A stretch of DNA of 64,000 nucleotides from Rhipicephalus microplus (GCF_043290135.1 NC_134701.1:7222001-7286000); one strand, 5' to 3'. Positions 13,384 to 27,400 are shown, counted from the stretch's first letter. Program-made: numbers and translations. Notes: a model not told the origin generated them from the letters alone.

Positions 13384-16300
13384 GTGTATTGCTTTTTTTC
13401 TTTGGGCTGATAGCTTTGAAGAAATGTTCTGATGATGGTGAGAGTGGAGCACGACTGTCTCCGTGGCGCAGTTGGCTAGCGCGATCGGCTGTTAACCGAA
13501 AGGTTGGAAGTACGAGCCCACCCGGTGGTGGTGTGGCGCTTTTTTTTCTTTGGGCTGAAAGCTTTGAAGAAATGTTCTGATGGTAGTGAGAGTGGAGCAC
13601 GTCTGTCTCCGTGGCTCAATTGGCTAGCGCGGTCGGCTGTTAACCGAAAGGTTGGAGGTTCGAGTCCTCCCGGGAGTGGTGTGTTGCTTTTTTTATTTTG
13701 GGCTGATAGCTTTGAAAATATGTTTTGATGGTGGTGAGTGTGGAGCAGGACTGTCTCCGTGACGAAATTGGCTAGCGCGATCGGCTGTTAACCGAAAGGT
13801 TGTAGGTACGAGCCCACCCGGTGGAGGTGCGGCGCTTTTTTTTTCTTTGGACTCATAGCTTTGAAGATATGTCCTGATGGTGGTGAGAGTGGAGCACGAC
13901 TGTCTCCGTGGCGCAATTGGCTAGCGCGATGGGCTGTTAGCTGAGAGGTTGGAGGTTCGAGCCCACCCGGTGGTGGTGCGGCGATTTTTTTTCCTTTGGG
14001 CTGATAGCTCTGAAAAAATGTTCTGACGGTGGTGAGAGTGGAGCACGACTGTCTTCATGGCGCAAGTGGCTATGCGATCGGCTGTTAACTGAAAAGTTGG
14101 AGGTTCCAGCCCTCCCGGGAGTGGTTTGTTGCTTTTTTTTGGGCTGATACCTTAGAAGATATGTTCTGATGGTGGTGAGAGTGGAGCACGAATGTCTCCG
14201 TGGCGCAATTTGCTAGCGCGATCGGCTGTTAACCGAAAGGTTGGAGGTACGAGCCCACACGGTGGTGGTCCGGCACTTTTTTTCTTTGCGCTGATAGCTC
14301 TGAAGAAATGTTCTGACGGTGGTGAGATTGAAGCACGACTGTCTCCGTGGCGCAATTGGCTATGCGAAAGGCTGTTAACCGGAAGGTTGGAGGTTCGAGC
14401 CCTCCCGGGAGTGGTGTGTTGCTTTTTTTTCTTTGGGCTGATAGCTTTGAAGATATGTTCTGATGGTGGTGAGAGTGGAGCAGGACTGTCTCCGTGGCGC
14501 AATTGGCTAGCGCGATCGGCTGTTAACCGAAAGGTTGGAGGTTTGAGCCCTCCCGGGAGTGGTGTGTTGCTTTTTTTTATTTTGGGCTGATAACTTTGAA
14601 GATATGTTCTGGTGGTGGTGAGTGTGGAGCCGGACTGTCTCCGTGGCGCAATTGGCTAGCGCGATCGGCTGTTAACCGAAAGGTTGGAGGTACGAGCCCT
14701 CCCGGGACTGGTGCGTTGCTTTTTTTTCTTAGGGCTGATAGCTTTACAGATATGTTGTGATGGTGGTGAGAGTGGAGCACGACTGTCTCCGTGGCGCATT
14801 TGGCTAGCGCGATCGGCTGTTAACCGAAAGGTTGGCGGTACGAGCCCAACCGGTGGTGGTGCGGCGCTTTTTTTCTTTGGGGTGATAGCTTTGAAGATAT
14901 GTTCTGATGGTGGTGAGAGTGAAGCACGACTGTCTCCGTGGCGCAATTGGCTAGCGCGATCGGCTGTTAACAACAATGTTCGAGGTAAGAGCCCACCCGG
15001 TGGTGGTGCGGCGCTTTTTTTTCTTTGGGCTGATAGCTTTGAAGATATGTTCTGATGGTGGTGAGAGTGGAGCACGACTGTCTCCGTGGCGCAATTGGCT
15101 ATTCGATCGGCTGTTAACTGAAAGGTTTGAGGTTCGAGCCCTTCTAGGAGTGGTGTGTTGCTTTTTTTATTTTTTGCTGATAGCTTTGAAAATATGTTTT
15201 GATGGTGGTGAGTGTGGAGCAGGACTGTCTCCGTGACGCAATTGGCTAGCGCGATCGACTGTTAACCGAGAGGTTGGAGGTTCGAGCCCACCCGGTGGTG
15301 GTGCGGCGATTTTTTTCCTTTGAGCTGATAGCTCTGAAAAAATGTTCAGACGGTGGTGAGAGTGGAGCACGACTGTCTTCATGGCGCAAGTGGCTATGCG
15401 ATCGGCTGTTAACTGAAAAGTTGGAGGTTCCAGCCCTCCCGGGAGTGGTTTGTTGCTTTTTTTGGGCTGATAGCTTAGAAGATATGTTCTGATGGTGGTG
15501 AGAGTGGAGCACGACTGTCTCCGTGGCGCAATTTGCTAGCGCGATCGCCTGTTAACCGAAAGGTTGGAGGTACGAGCCCACATGGTGGTGGTCCGGCACT
15601 TTTTTTTTTCTTTGGGCAGATAGCTCTGAAGAAATGTTCTGACGGTGGTGAGAGTGGAGCACGACTGTCTCCGTGGCGCAATTGGCTATGCGAAAGGCTG
15701 TTAACCGGAAGGTTGGAGGTTCGAGCCCTCCCGGGAGTGGTGTGTTGCTTTTTTTTCTTTGGGCTGATAGCTTTGAAGATATGTTCTGATGGTGGTCAGA
15801 GTGGAGCAGGACTGTCTCCGTGGCGCAATTGGCTAGCGCGATCGGCTGTTAACCGAAAGGTTGGAGGTACGAGCCCACCCGGTAGTGGTGCGGCGCTTTT
15901 TTTATTTGGGCTGATAGCTCTGAAGAAATGTTCTGACGGTGGTGAGAGTGGAGCACGACTGTCTCCGTGGCACATTTGGCTAGCGCGATCGGCTGTTAAC
16001 CGTAAGGTTGGAGGTACGAGCCCTCCCGGGAGTGGTGTGTTGCTTTTTATTCTTTGGGCTGATAGCTTTGAAGATATGTTCTGATGTTGGTGAGAGTGGA
16101 GCAGGACTGTCTCCGTGGCGCAATTGGCTAACGCGATCGGCTGTTAACCGAAAGTTTGGAGGTACGAGCCCACGCAGTGGTGGTGCGGCGCTTTTTTTTC
16201 TTTGGGCTGATAGCTTTGAAGATATGTTCTGATGGTGGTGAGAGTGGAGCACGACTGTCTCCGTGGCGTAATTGGCTATTCGATCGGCTGTTGACTGAAA

Positions 16301-18008
16301 GGTTGGATGTTCGAGCCCTCCCGGGAGTAGTGTGTTGCTTTTTTTTCTTTAGGCTGATAGCTTCGAAGATATGTTCTGATGGTGGTGAGAGTGGAGCAGG
16401 ACTGTCTCCGTGGCGCGATTGGCTGCCGCGATCGGCTGTTAACCGAAACGGTGGAGGTACGAGCCCACCCGGTGGAGGTGCGGCGCTTTTTTTCTTCGGA
16501 CTGATAGCTTTGAAGATATATTCTGATGGTGGTGAGATTGGAGCACGACTGTCTCCATGGCGCAATTGGCTATGCGATCGGCTGTTAACTGAAAGGTTGG
16601 AGGTTTGAGCCCTCGCGGGAGTGGTGTGTTGCTTTTTTTAGGGGCTGATAGCTTTGAAGGTATGTTCTGATGGTGATGAGAGTGGAGCAGGACTGTCTCC
16701 TTCGCGCAATTGGCTAGCGCGATCGGCTGTTAACCGAAAGGTTTGAGGTTCGGGCCCACCCGGTGCTGGTGCGGCGCTTTCTTTTTTTTAGCCTGATAGC
16801 TTTGAAGATATATTCTGATGGTGGTGAGAGTGGAGCACGACTGTCCCCGTGGCGCAATAGGCTAGCGCGATCGGCTGTTAACCGAAAGGTTGGAGGTTTG
16901 AGCCCTCCCGGGAGTGGTGTGTTGCTTTTTTATTTCGGGCTGATAGCTTTGAAGATATGTTCTGGTGGTGGTGAGTGTGGAGCAGGACTGTCTCCGTGGC
17001 GCAATTGGCTAGCGCGATCGGCTGTTAACCGAAAGGTTGGACGTACGAGCTCTCCCGGTAGTGGTGCATTGCTTTTTTTTCTTTGGGCTGATAGCTTTGA
17101 AGATATGTTCTCATGGTGGTGAGAGTGGAGCACGACTGTCTCCGTGGCGCTATTGGCTAGCGCGATCGGCTGTTAACCGAAAGGTTGGAGGTTCGAGCCC
17201 ACCCGGTAGTGGTGCGGCGCTTTTTTTTTCTTTGGGCTGATAGCTTTGAAGATGTGTTCTGATGGTGGTAAGAGTGGAGCACGACTGTCTCCGTGGCGCA
17301 ATTGGCTAGCGCTATCGGCTGTTAACCGAAAGGTTGGAGGTTCGGGCCCACCTGGTGGTGGTGCGGCGCTTTTTTTTCTTTGGGCTGATAGCTTTGAAGA
17401 TATGTTCTGATGGTGGTGAGAGTGGAGCACGACTGTCTCCGTGGCGCAATTGTCTAGCGCGATCGGCTGTTAACCGAAAGGTTGGAGGTACGAGCCCACC
17501 CGGTGGTTGTGCGGCGCTTTTTTTCTTTGGGCTGATAGCTTTGAAGATATGTTCTGATGGTGGTGAGAGTGGAGCACGACTGTCTCCGTGGCGCAATTGG
17601 CTAGCGCGATCGGCTGTTAACCGAAAGGTTGGAGGTACGAGCCCACCTGGTGGTGGTGCGGCGTTTTTTTTCCTTTGGGCTGATAGCTTTGAAGATATGT
17701 TCTGATGGTGGTGAGAGTGGAGCACGACTGTCTCCATGGCGCAATTGGCTATTCGATCGGCTGTTAACTGAAAGGTTTGAGGTTCGAGCCCTTCCGGGAG
17801 TGGTGTGTTGCTTTTTTTATTTTGGGCTGATAGCTTTGAAGATATGTAATGATGGTGGTGAGAGTGGAGCACGACTGTCTCCGTGGCGCAATTGGCTAGC
17901 GCTATCGGCTGTTAACCGAAAGGTTGGAGGTTCGGGCCCACCTGGTGGTGGTGCGGCGCTTTTTTTTCTTTGGGCTGATAGCTTTGAAGATATGTTCTGA
18001 TGGTGGTG

Positions 18009-19294
18009 AGAGTGGAGCACGACTGTCTCCGTGGCACATTTGGCTAGCGCGATCGGCTGTTAACCGTAAGGTTGGAGGTACGAGCCCTCCCGGGAGTGGT
18101 GTGTTGCTTTTTATTCTTTGGGCTGATAGCTTTGAAGATATGTTCTGATGTTGGTGAGAGTGGAGCAGGACTGTCTCCGTGGCGCAATTGGCTAACGCGA
18201 TCGGCTGTTAACCGAAAGTTTGGAGGTACGAGCCCACGCAGTGGTGGTGCGGCGCTTTTTTTTCTTTGGGCTGATAGCTTTGAAGATATGTTCTGATGGT
18301 GGTGAGAGTGGAGCACGACTGTCTCCGTGGCGCAATTGGCTATTCGATCGGCTGTTGACTGAAAGGTTGGATGTTCGAGCCCTCCCGGGAGTAGTGTGTT
18401 GCTTTTTTTTCTTTAGGCTGATAGCTTCGAAGTTATGTTCTGATGGTGGTGAGAGTGGAGCAGGACTGTCTCCGTGGCGCGATTGGCTGCCGCGATCGGC
18501 TGTTATTCGGAACGGTGGAGGTACGAGCCCACCCGGTGGAGGTGCGGCGCTTTTTTTCTTTGGACTGATAGCTTTGAAGATATATTCTGATGGTGGTGAG
18601 ATTGGAGCACGACTGTCTCCATGGCGCAATTGGCTATGCGATCGGCTGTTAACTGAAAGGTTGGAGGTTCGAGCCCTCGCGGGAGTGGTGTGTTGCTTTT
18701 TTGGGGGGCTGATAGCTTTGAAGATATGTTCTGATGGTGGTGAGAGTGGAGCAGGACTGTCTCTTTGGCGCAATTGGCTAGCGCGATCGGCTGTTAACCG
18801 AAAGGTTTGAGGTTCGGGCCCACGCGGTGCTGGTGCGGCGCTTTTTTTTCTTTGGGCTGATAGCTTTGAAGATATGTTCTGATGGTGGTGAGAGTGGAGC
18901 ACGACTGTCCCCGTGGCGCAATGGGCTAGCGCGATCGGCTGTTAACCGAAAGGTGGGAGGTTTGAGCCCTCCCGGGAGTGGTGTGTTGCTTTTTTTATTT
19001 TGGGCTGATAGCTTTGAAGATATGTTCTGGTGGTGGTGAGTGTGGAGCAGGACTGTCTCCGTGGCGCAATTGGCTAGCGCGATCGGCTGTTAACCGAAAT
19101 GTTGGACGTACGAGCCCTCCCGGGAGTGGTGCATTGCTTTTTTTCTTTGGGCTGATAGCTTTGAAGATATGTTCTCATGGTGGTGAGAGTGGAGCACGAC
19201 TGTCTCCGTGGCGCTATTAGCTAGCGCGATCGGCTGTTAACCGATAGGTTGGAGGTTCGAGCCCACCCGGTGGTGGTGCGGCGCTTTTTTTTTG
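18009..19294 (+). repeat. Higher-order copy of 15945-17230 (offset 2,064)
   Basis: The marker GTGGCACATTTGGC at about 15,969 recurs at about 18,033. Rare variants such as GCTGCCGCGATCGG and GGTGCTGGTGCGG follow in the same order. Confidence 0.75.
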
Positions 19295-19839
19295 GGCTGA
19301 TAGCTTCGAAGATGTGTTCTGATGGTGGTAAGAGTGGAGCACGACTGTCTCCGTGGCGCAATTGGCTAGCGCTATCGGCCGTTAACCGAAAGGTTGGAGG
19401 TTCGGGCCCACCCGGTGGTGGTGCGGCGCTTTTTTTTCTTTGGGCTGATAGCTTTGAAGATATGTTCTGATGGTGTTGAGAGTGCAGCAGGACTGTCCCC
19501 GTGGCGCAATGGGCTAGCGCTATCGGCTGTTAACCGAAAGGTTAGAGGTACGAGCCCTCCCGGTGGTGGTGTGGCGCTTGTTTTTCTTTGGGCTGATAGC
19601 TTTGAAGATATGTTCTGACGGTGGTGAGAGTGGAGCACGACTGTCTCCGTGGTGCAATGGGCTAGCGCGATCGGCTGTTAACCGAAAGGTTGGAGGTTCG
19701 AGCCCTCCCGGGAGTGGTGTGTTGCTTTTTTTATTTTGGGCTGATAGCTTTGAAGATATGTAATGATGGTGGTGAGAGTGGAGCACGACTGTCTCCGTGG
19801 AGCAATTGGCTAGCGCGATCGGCTGTTAACCGAAAGGTT

Positions 19840-19881
19840 GGAGGTACGAGCCTACCCGGTGGAGGTGCGAGCCCACCCGGT
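19840..19881 (+). repeat. 21-bp T-arm duplication
   Basis: This copy sits in a unit whose A box is altered (GTGGAGCAATTGG). Confidence 0.7.
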
Positions 19882-19952
19882 GGAGGTGCGGCGCTTTTTT
19901 TTCTTTGGGCTGATAGCTCAGAAGATATGTTCTGATGGTGGTGAGAGGGGAG

Positions 19953-21570
19953 CACGACTGTCTCCGTGGCGTAATTGGCTATTCGATCGGCTGTTGACTG
20001 AAAGGTTGGATGTTCGAGCCCTCCCGGGAGTAGTGTGTTGCTTTTTTTTCTTTAGGCTGATAGCTTCGAAGATATGTTCTGATGGTGGTGAGAGTGGAGC
20101 AGGACTGTCTCCGTGGCGCGATTGGCTGCCGCGATCGGCTGTTAACCGAAACGGTGGAGGTACGAGCCCACCCGGTGGAGGTGCGGCGCTTTTTTTCTTC
20201 GGACTGATAGCTTTGAAGATATATTCTGATGGTGGTGAGATTGGAGCACGACTGTCTCCATGGCGCAATTGGCTATGCGATCGGCTGTTAACTGAAAGGT
20301 TGGAGGTTTGAGCCCTCGCGGGAGTGGTGTGTTGCTTTTTTTAGGGGCTGATAGCTTTGAAGGTATGTTCTGATGGTGATGAGAGTGGAGCAGGACTGTC
20401 TCCTTCGCGCAATTGGCTAGCGCGATCGGCTGTTAACCGAAAGGTTTGAGGTTCGGGCCCACCCGGTGCTGGTGCGGCGCTTTCTTTTCTTTAGCCTGAT
20501 AGCTTTGAAGATATATTCTGATGGTGGTGAGAGTGGAGCACGACTGTCCCCGTGGCGCAATAGGCTAGCGCGATCGGCTGTTAACCGAAAGGTTGGAGGT
20601 TTGAGCCCTCCCGGGAGTGGTGTGTTGCTTTTTTATTTCGGGCTGATAGCTTTGAAGATATGTTCTGGTGGTGGTGAGTGTGGAGCAGGACTGTCTCCGT
20701 GGCGCAATTGGCTAGCGCGATCGGCTGTTAACCGAAAGGTTGGACGTACGAGCTCTCCCGGTAGTGGTGCATTGCTTTTTTTTCTTTGGGCTGATAGCTT
20801 TGAAGATATGTTCTCATGGTGGTGAGAGTGGAGCACGACTGTCTCCGTGGCGCTATTGGCTAGCGCGATCGGCTGTTAACCGAAAGGTTGGAGGTTCGAG
20901 CCCACCCGGTAGTGGTGCGGCGCTTTTTTTTTCTTTGGGCTGATAGCTTTGAAGATGTGTTCTGATGGTGGTAAGAGTGGAGCACGACTGTCTCCGTGGC
21001 GCAATTGGCTAGCGCTATCGGCTGTTAACCGAAAGGTTGGAGGTTCGGGCCCACCTGGTGGTGGTGCGGCGCTTTTTTTTCTTTGGGCTGATAGCTTTGA
21101 AGATATGTTCTGATGGTGGTGAGAGTGGAGCACGACTGTCTCCGTGGCGCAATTGTCTAGCGCGATCGGCTGTTAACCGAAAGGTTGGAGGTACGAGCCC
21201 ACCCGGTGGTTGTGCGGCGCTTTTTTTCTTTGGGCTGATAGCTTTGAAGATATGTTCTGATGGTGGTGAGAGTGGAGCACGACTGTCTCCGTGGCGCAAT
21301 TGGCTAGCGCGATCGGCTGTTAACCGAAAGGTTGGAGGTACGAGCCCACCTGGTGGTGGTGCGGCGTTTTTTTTCCTTCGGGCTGATAGCTTTGAAGATA
21401 TGTTCTGATGGTGGTGAGAGTGGAGCACGACTGTCTCCATGGCGCAATTGGCTATTCGATCGGCTGTTAACTGAAAGGTTTGAGGTTCGAGCCCTTCCGG
21501 GAGTGGTGTGTTGCTTTTTTTATTTTGGGCTGATAGCTTTGAAGATATGTAATGATGGTGGTGAGAGTGG
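19953..21570 (+). repeat. Higher-order copy of 16250-17867 (offset 3,703)
   Basis: Private variants such as GTGGCGTAATTGGC, CTCCTTCGCGCAATTGG and GGACGTACGAGCTCTCCC recur in order at 25 units' distance. Confidence 0.8.
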
Positions 21571-21966
21571 AGCTTGACTGTCTCCATGGCGCAATTGGCT
21601 ATGCGATCGGCTGTTAACTGAAAGGTTGGAGGTACGAGCCCACCCGGAGGTGGTGCGGCGCTTTTTTTCTTTGGGCTGATAGCTCTGAAGAAATGTTCTG
21701 ACGGTGGTGAGAGTGGAGCACGACTGTCTCCGTGGCACATTTGGCTAGCGCGATCGGCTGTTAACCGTAAGGTTGGAGGTACGAGCCCTCCCGGGAGTGG
21801 TGTGTTGCTTTTTATTCTTTGGGCTGATAGCTTTGAAGATATGTTCTGATGTTGGTGAGAGTGGAGCAGGACTGTCTCCGTGGCGCAATTGGCTAACGCG
21901 ATCGGCTGTTAACCGAAAGTTTGGAGGTACGAGCCCACGCAGTGGTGGTGCGGCGCTTTTTTTTCT

Positions 21967-23350
21967 TTGGGCTGATAGCTTTGAAGATATATTCTGATGG
22001 TGGTGAGATTGGAGCACGACTGTCTCCATGGCGCAATTGGCTATGCGATCGGCTGTTAACTGAAAGGTTGGAGGTTCGAGCCCTCGCGGGAGTGGTGTGT
22101 TGCTTTTTTGGGGGGCTGATAGCTTTGAAGATATGTTCTGATGGTGGTGAGAGTGGAGCAGGACTGTCTCTTTGGCGCAATTGGCTAGCGCGATCGGCTG
22201 TTAACCGAAAGGTTTGAGGTTCGGGCCCACGCGGTGCTGGTGCGGCGCTTTTTTTTCTTTGGGCTGATAGCTTTGAAGATATGTTCTGATGGTGGTGAGA
22301 GTGGAGCACGACTGTCCCCGTGGCGCAATGGGCTAGCGCGATCGGCTGTTAACCGAAAGGTGGGAGGTTTGAGCCCTCCCGGGAGTGGTGTGTTGCTTTT
22401 TTTATTTTGGGCTGATAGCTTTGAAGATATGTTCTGGTGGTGGTGAGTGTGGAGCAGGACTGTCTCCGTGGCGCAATTGGCTAGCGCGATCGGCTGTTAA
22501 CCGAAATGTTGGACGTACGAGCCCTCCCGGGAGTGGTGCATTGCTTTTTTTCTTTGGGCTGATAGCTTTGAAGATATGTTCTCATGGTGGTGAGAGTGGA
22601 GCACGACTGTCTCCGTGGCGCTATTAGCTAGCGCGATCGGCTGTTAACCGATAGGTTGGAGGTTCGAGCCCACCCGGTGGTGGTGCGGCGCTTTTTTTTT
22701 GGGCTGATAGCTTCGAAGATGTGTTCTGATGGTGGTAAGAGTGGAGCACGACTGTCTCCGTGGCGCAATTGGCTAGTGCTATCGGCTGTTAACCGAAAGG
22801 TTGGAGGTTCGGGCCCACCCGGTGGTGGTGCGGCGCTTTTTTTTCTTTGGGCTGATAGCTTTGAAGATATGTTCTGATGGTGTTGAGAGTGCAGCAGGAC
22901 TGTCCCCGTGGCGCAATGGGCTAGCGCTATCGGCTGTTAACCGAAAGGTTAGAGGTACGAGCCCTCCCGGTGGTGGTGTGGCGCTTGTTTTTCTTTGGGC
23001 TGATAGCTTTGAAGATATGTTCTGACGGTGGTGAGAGTGGAGCACGACTGTCTCCGTGGTGCAATGGGCTAGCGCGATCGGCTGTTAACCGAAAGGTTGG
23101 AGGTTCGAGCCCTCCCGGGAGTGGTGTGTTGCTTTTTTTATTTTGGGCTGATAGCTTTGAAGATATGTAATGATGGTGGTGAGAGTGGAGCACGACTGTC
23201 TCCGTGGAGCAATTGGCTAGCGCGATCGGCTGTTAACCGAAAGGTTGGAGGTACGAGCCTACCCGGTGGAGGTGCGAGCCCACCCGGTGGAGGTGCGGCG
23301 CTTTTTTTTCTTTGGGCTGATAGCTCAGAAGATATGTTCTGATGGTGGTG
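21967..23350 (+). repeat. Higher-order copy of 18560-19943 (offset 3,407)
   Basis: The block repeats the T6G6 linker, the GCTATTAGCTAGCG unit and the T-arm duplication in order. The change of offset from 3,703 to 3,407 between this and the preceding block is 296 bp, exactly two units, so two units were lost in one copy. Confidence 0.8.
23247..23288 (+). repeat. 21-bp T-arm duplication
   Basis: It is the copy of the duplication at 19840, displaced by the 3,407-bp block offset. Confidence 0.7.
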
Positions 23351-23514
23351 AGAGGGGAGCACTACTGTCTCCGTGGCGCAATTGGCTAGCGCGATCGGCT
23401 GTTAACCGAGAGGTTGGAGGTTGGAGCCCTCCCGGTGGTGATGCGGCGATTTTTTTCCTTTTGGCTGATAGCTCTGAAGAAATGTTCTGACGGTGCTGAG
23501 AGTGGAGCACGACT

Positions 23515-23587
23515 GTCTTCATGGCGCAATTGGCTATGCGATCGGCTGTCAACTGAAAGGTTGGAGGTTCGAGTCCTCCCGGGAGTG
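23515..23587 (+). tRNA. tRNA-like unit with Asp anticodon GTC
   Basis: GTC is at 23548-23550. It is another copy of the 357-type unit, two units downstream of a 21-bp T-arm duplication as in the other copies. Confidence 0.5.
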
Positions 23588-24409
23588 GTGTATTGCTTTT
23601 TTTCTTTGGGCTGATAGCTTTGAAGAAATGTTCTGATGATGGTGAGAGTGGAGCACGACTGTCTCCGTGGCGCAGTTGGCTAGCGCGATCGGCTGTTAAC
23701 CGAAAGGTTGGAGGTACGAGCCCACCCGGTGGTGGTGTGGCGCTTTTTTTTCTTTGGGCTGATAGCTCTGAAGAAATGTTCTGACGGTGGTGAGAGTGGA
23801 GCACGACTGTCTTCGTGGCGCAATTGGCTATGCGATCGGCTGTTAACTGAAAGGTTGGATGTTGGAGCCCTCCCGGGAGTGGTGTGTTGCGTTTTTTTCT
23901 TTGGGCTGATAGCTTTGAAGATATGTTCTCGTGGTGGTGAGAGTGGAGCAGGACTGTCTCCGTGGCGCAATTGGCTAGCGCGATCGGCTGTTAACCGAAA
24001 TTTGGAGGTACGAGCCCACCCGGTGGTGGTGCGGCGCTTTTTTTTCTTTGGGCTGAGAGCTTTGAAGAAATGTTCTGATGGTGGTGAGAGTGGAGCACGT
24101 CTGTCTCCGTGGCTCAATTGGCTAGCGCGGTCGGCTGTTAACCGAAAGGTTGGAGGTTCGAGTCCTCCCGGGAGTGGTGTGTTGCTTTTTTTATTTTGGG
24201 CTGATAGCTTTGAAAATATGTTTTGATGGTGGTGAGTGTGGAGCAGGACTGTCTCCGTGACGAAATTGGCTAGCGCGATCGGCTGTTAACCGAAAGGTTG
24301 TAGGTACGAGCCCACCCTGTGGAGGTGCGGCGCTTTTTTTTTCTTTGGACTCATAGCTTTGAAGATATGTCCTGATGGTGGTGAGAGTGGAGCACGACTG
24401 TCTCCGTGG

Positions 24410-27400
24410 CGCAATTGGCTAGCGCCATGGGCTGTTAGCTGAGAGGTTGGAGGTTCGAGCCCACCCGGTGGTGGTGCGGCGATTTTTTTTCCTTTGGGCT
24501 GATAGCTCTGAAAAAATGTTCTGACGGTGGTGAGAGTGGAGCACGACTGTCTTCATGGCGCAAGTGGCTATGCGATCGGCTGTTAACTGAAAAGTTGGAG
24601 GTTCCAGCCCTCCCGGGAGTGGTTTGTTGCTTTTTTTGGGGCTGACACCTTAGAAGATATGTTCTGATGGTGGTGAGAGTGGAGCACGAATGTCTCCGTG
24701 GCGCAATTTGCTAGCGCGATCGGCTGTTAACCGAAAGGTTGGAGGTACGAGCCCACACGGTGGTGGTCCGGCACTTTTTTTTCTTTGCGCTGATAGCTCT
24801 GAAGAAATGTTCTGACGGTGGTGAGATTGAAGCACGACTGTCTCCGTGGCGCAATTGGCTATGCGAAAGGCTGTTAACCCGAAGGTTGGAGGTTCAAGCC
24901 CTCCCGGGAGTGGTGTGTTGCTTTTTTTTCTTTGGGCTGATAGCTTTGAAGATATGTTCTGATGGTGGTGAGAGTGGAGCAGGACTGTCTCCGTGGCGCA
25001 ATTGGCTAGCGCGATCGGCTGTTAACCGAAAGGTTGGAGGTTTGAGCCCTCCCGGGAGTGGTGTGTTGCTTTTTTTTATTTTGGGCTGATAACTTTGAAG
25101 ATATGTTCTGGTGGTGGTGAGTGTGGAGCCGGACTGTCTCCGTGGCGCAATTGGCTAGCGCGATCGGCTGTTAACCGACAGGTTGGAGGTACGAGCCCTT
25201 CCGGGACTGGTGCGTTGCTTTTTTTTCTTAGGGCTGACAGCTTTACAAATATGTTGTGATGGTGGTGAGAGTGGAGCACGACTGTCTCCGTGGCGCAATT
25301 GGCTAGCGCGATCGGCTGTTAACCGAAAGGTTGGCGGTACGAGCCCAACAGGTGGTGGTGCGGCGCTTTTTTTCTTTGGGCTGATAGCTTTGAAGATATG
25401 TTCTGATGGTGGTGAGAGTGAAGCACGACTGTCTCCGTGGCGCAATTGGCTAGCGCGATGGGCTGTTAGCTGAGAGGTTGGAGGTTCGAGCCCACCCGGT
25501 GGTGGTGCGGCGATTTTTTTTCCTTTGGGCTGATAGCTCTGAAAAAATGTTCTGACGGTGGTGAGAGTGGAGCACGACTGTCTTCATGGCGCAAGTGGCT
25601 ATGCGATCGGCTGTTAACTGAAAAGTTGGAGGTTCCAGCCCTCCCGGGAGTGGTTTGTTGCTTTTTTTGGGGCTGACACCTTAGAAGATATGTTCTGATG
25701 GTGGTGAGAGTGGAGCACGAATGTCTCCGTGGCGCAATTTGCTAGCGCGATCGGCTGTTAACCGAAAGGTTGGAGGTACGAGCCCACACGGTGGTGGTCC
25801 GGCACTTTTTTTTCTTTGCGCTGATAGCTCTGAAGAAATGTTCTGACGGTGGTGAGATTGAAGCACGACTGTCTCCGTGGCGCAATTGGCTATGCGAAAG
25901 GCTGTTAACCCGAAGGTTGGAGGTTCAAGCCCTCCCGGGAGTGGTGTGTTGCTTTTTTTTCTTTGGGCTGATAGCTTTGAAAATATGTTCTGATGGTGGT
26001 GAGAGTGGAGCAGGACTGTCTCCGTGGCGCAATTGGCTAGCGCGATCGGCTGTTAACCGAAAGGTTGGAGGTTTGAGCCCACCCGGTGGAGGTGCGGCGC
26101 TTTTTTTTCTTTGGGCTGAGAGCTTTGAAGAAATGTTCTGATGGTGGTGAGAGTGGAGCACGTCTGTCTCCGTGGCTCAATTGGCTAGCGCGGTCGGCTG
26201 TTAACCGAAAGGTTGGAGGTTCGAGTCCTCCCGGGAGTGGTGTGTTGCTTTTTTTATTTTGGGCTGATAGCTTTGAAAATATGTTTTGATGGTGGTGAGT
26301 GTGGAGCAGGACTGTCTCCGTGACGAAATTGGCTAGCGCGATCGGCTGTTAACCGAAAGGTTGTAGGTACGAGCCCACCCTGTGGAGGTGCGGCGCTTTT
26401 TTTTTCTTTGGACTCATAGCTTTGAAGATATGTCCTGATGGTGGTGAGAGTGGAGCACGACTGTCTCCGTGGCGCAATTGGCTAGCGCGATGGGCTGTTA
26501 GCTGAGAGGTTGGAGGTTCGAGCCCACCCGGTGGTGGTGCGGCGATTTTTTTTCCTTTGGGCTGATAGCTCTGAAAAAATGTTCTGACGGTGGTGAGAGT
26601 GGAGCACGACTGTCTTCATGGCGCAAGTGGCTATGCGATCGGCTGTTAACTGAAAAGTTGGAGGTTCCAGCCCTCCCGGGAGTGGTTTGTTGCTTTTTTT
26701 GGGGCTGACACCTTAGAAGATATGTTCTGATGGTGGTGAGAGTGGAGCACGAATGTCTCCGTGGCGCAATTTGCTAGCGCGATCGGCTGTTAACCGAAAG
26801 GTTGGAGGTACGAGCCCACACGGTGGTGGTCCGGCACTTTTTTTTCTTTGCGCTGATAGCTCTGAAGAAATGTTCTGACGGTGGTGAGATTGAAGCACGA
26901 CTGTCTCCGTGGCGCAATTGGCTATGCGAAAGGCTGTTAACCCGAAGGTTGGAGGTTCAAGCCCTCCCGGGAGTGGTGTGTTGCTTTTTTTTCTTTGGGC
27001 TGATAGCTTTGAAGATATGTTCTGATGGTGGTGAGAGTGGAGCAGGACTGTCTCCGTGGCGCAATTGGCTAGCGCGATCGGCTGTTAACCGAAAGGTTGG
27101 AGGTTTGAGCCCTCCCGGGAGTGGTGTGTTGCTTTTTTTTATTTTGGGCTGATAACTTTGAAGATATGTTCTGGTGGTGGTGAGTGTGGAGCCGGACTGT
27201 CTCCGTGGCGCAATTGGCTAGCGCGATCGGCTGTTAACCGACAGGTTGGAGGTACGAGCCCTCCCGGGACTGGTGCGTTGCTTTTTTTTCTTAGGGCTGA
27301 CAGCTTTACAAATATGTTGTGATGGTGGTGAGAGTGGAGCACGACTGTCTCCGTGGCGCAATTGGCTAGCGCGATCGGCTGTTAACCGAAAGGTTGGCGG

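Noticed and set aside
21015..21740. Long open frame (241 codons) on the - strand and many similar frames of 60-240 codons on both strands
   Set aside because: They are translations of the tRNA-like repeat. The unit length leaves remainder 1 on division by 3, so frames shift through the unit and stay open over several units. The peptides are periodic, without start context or domains.
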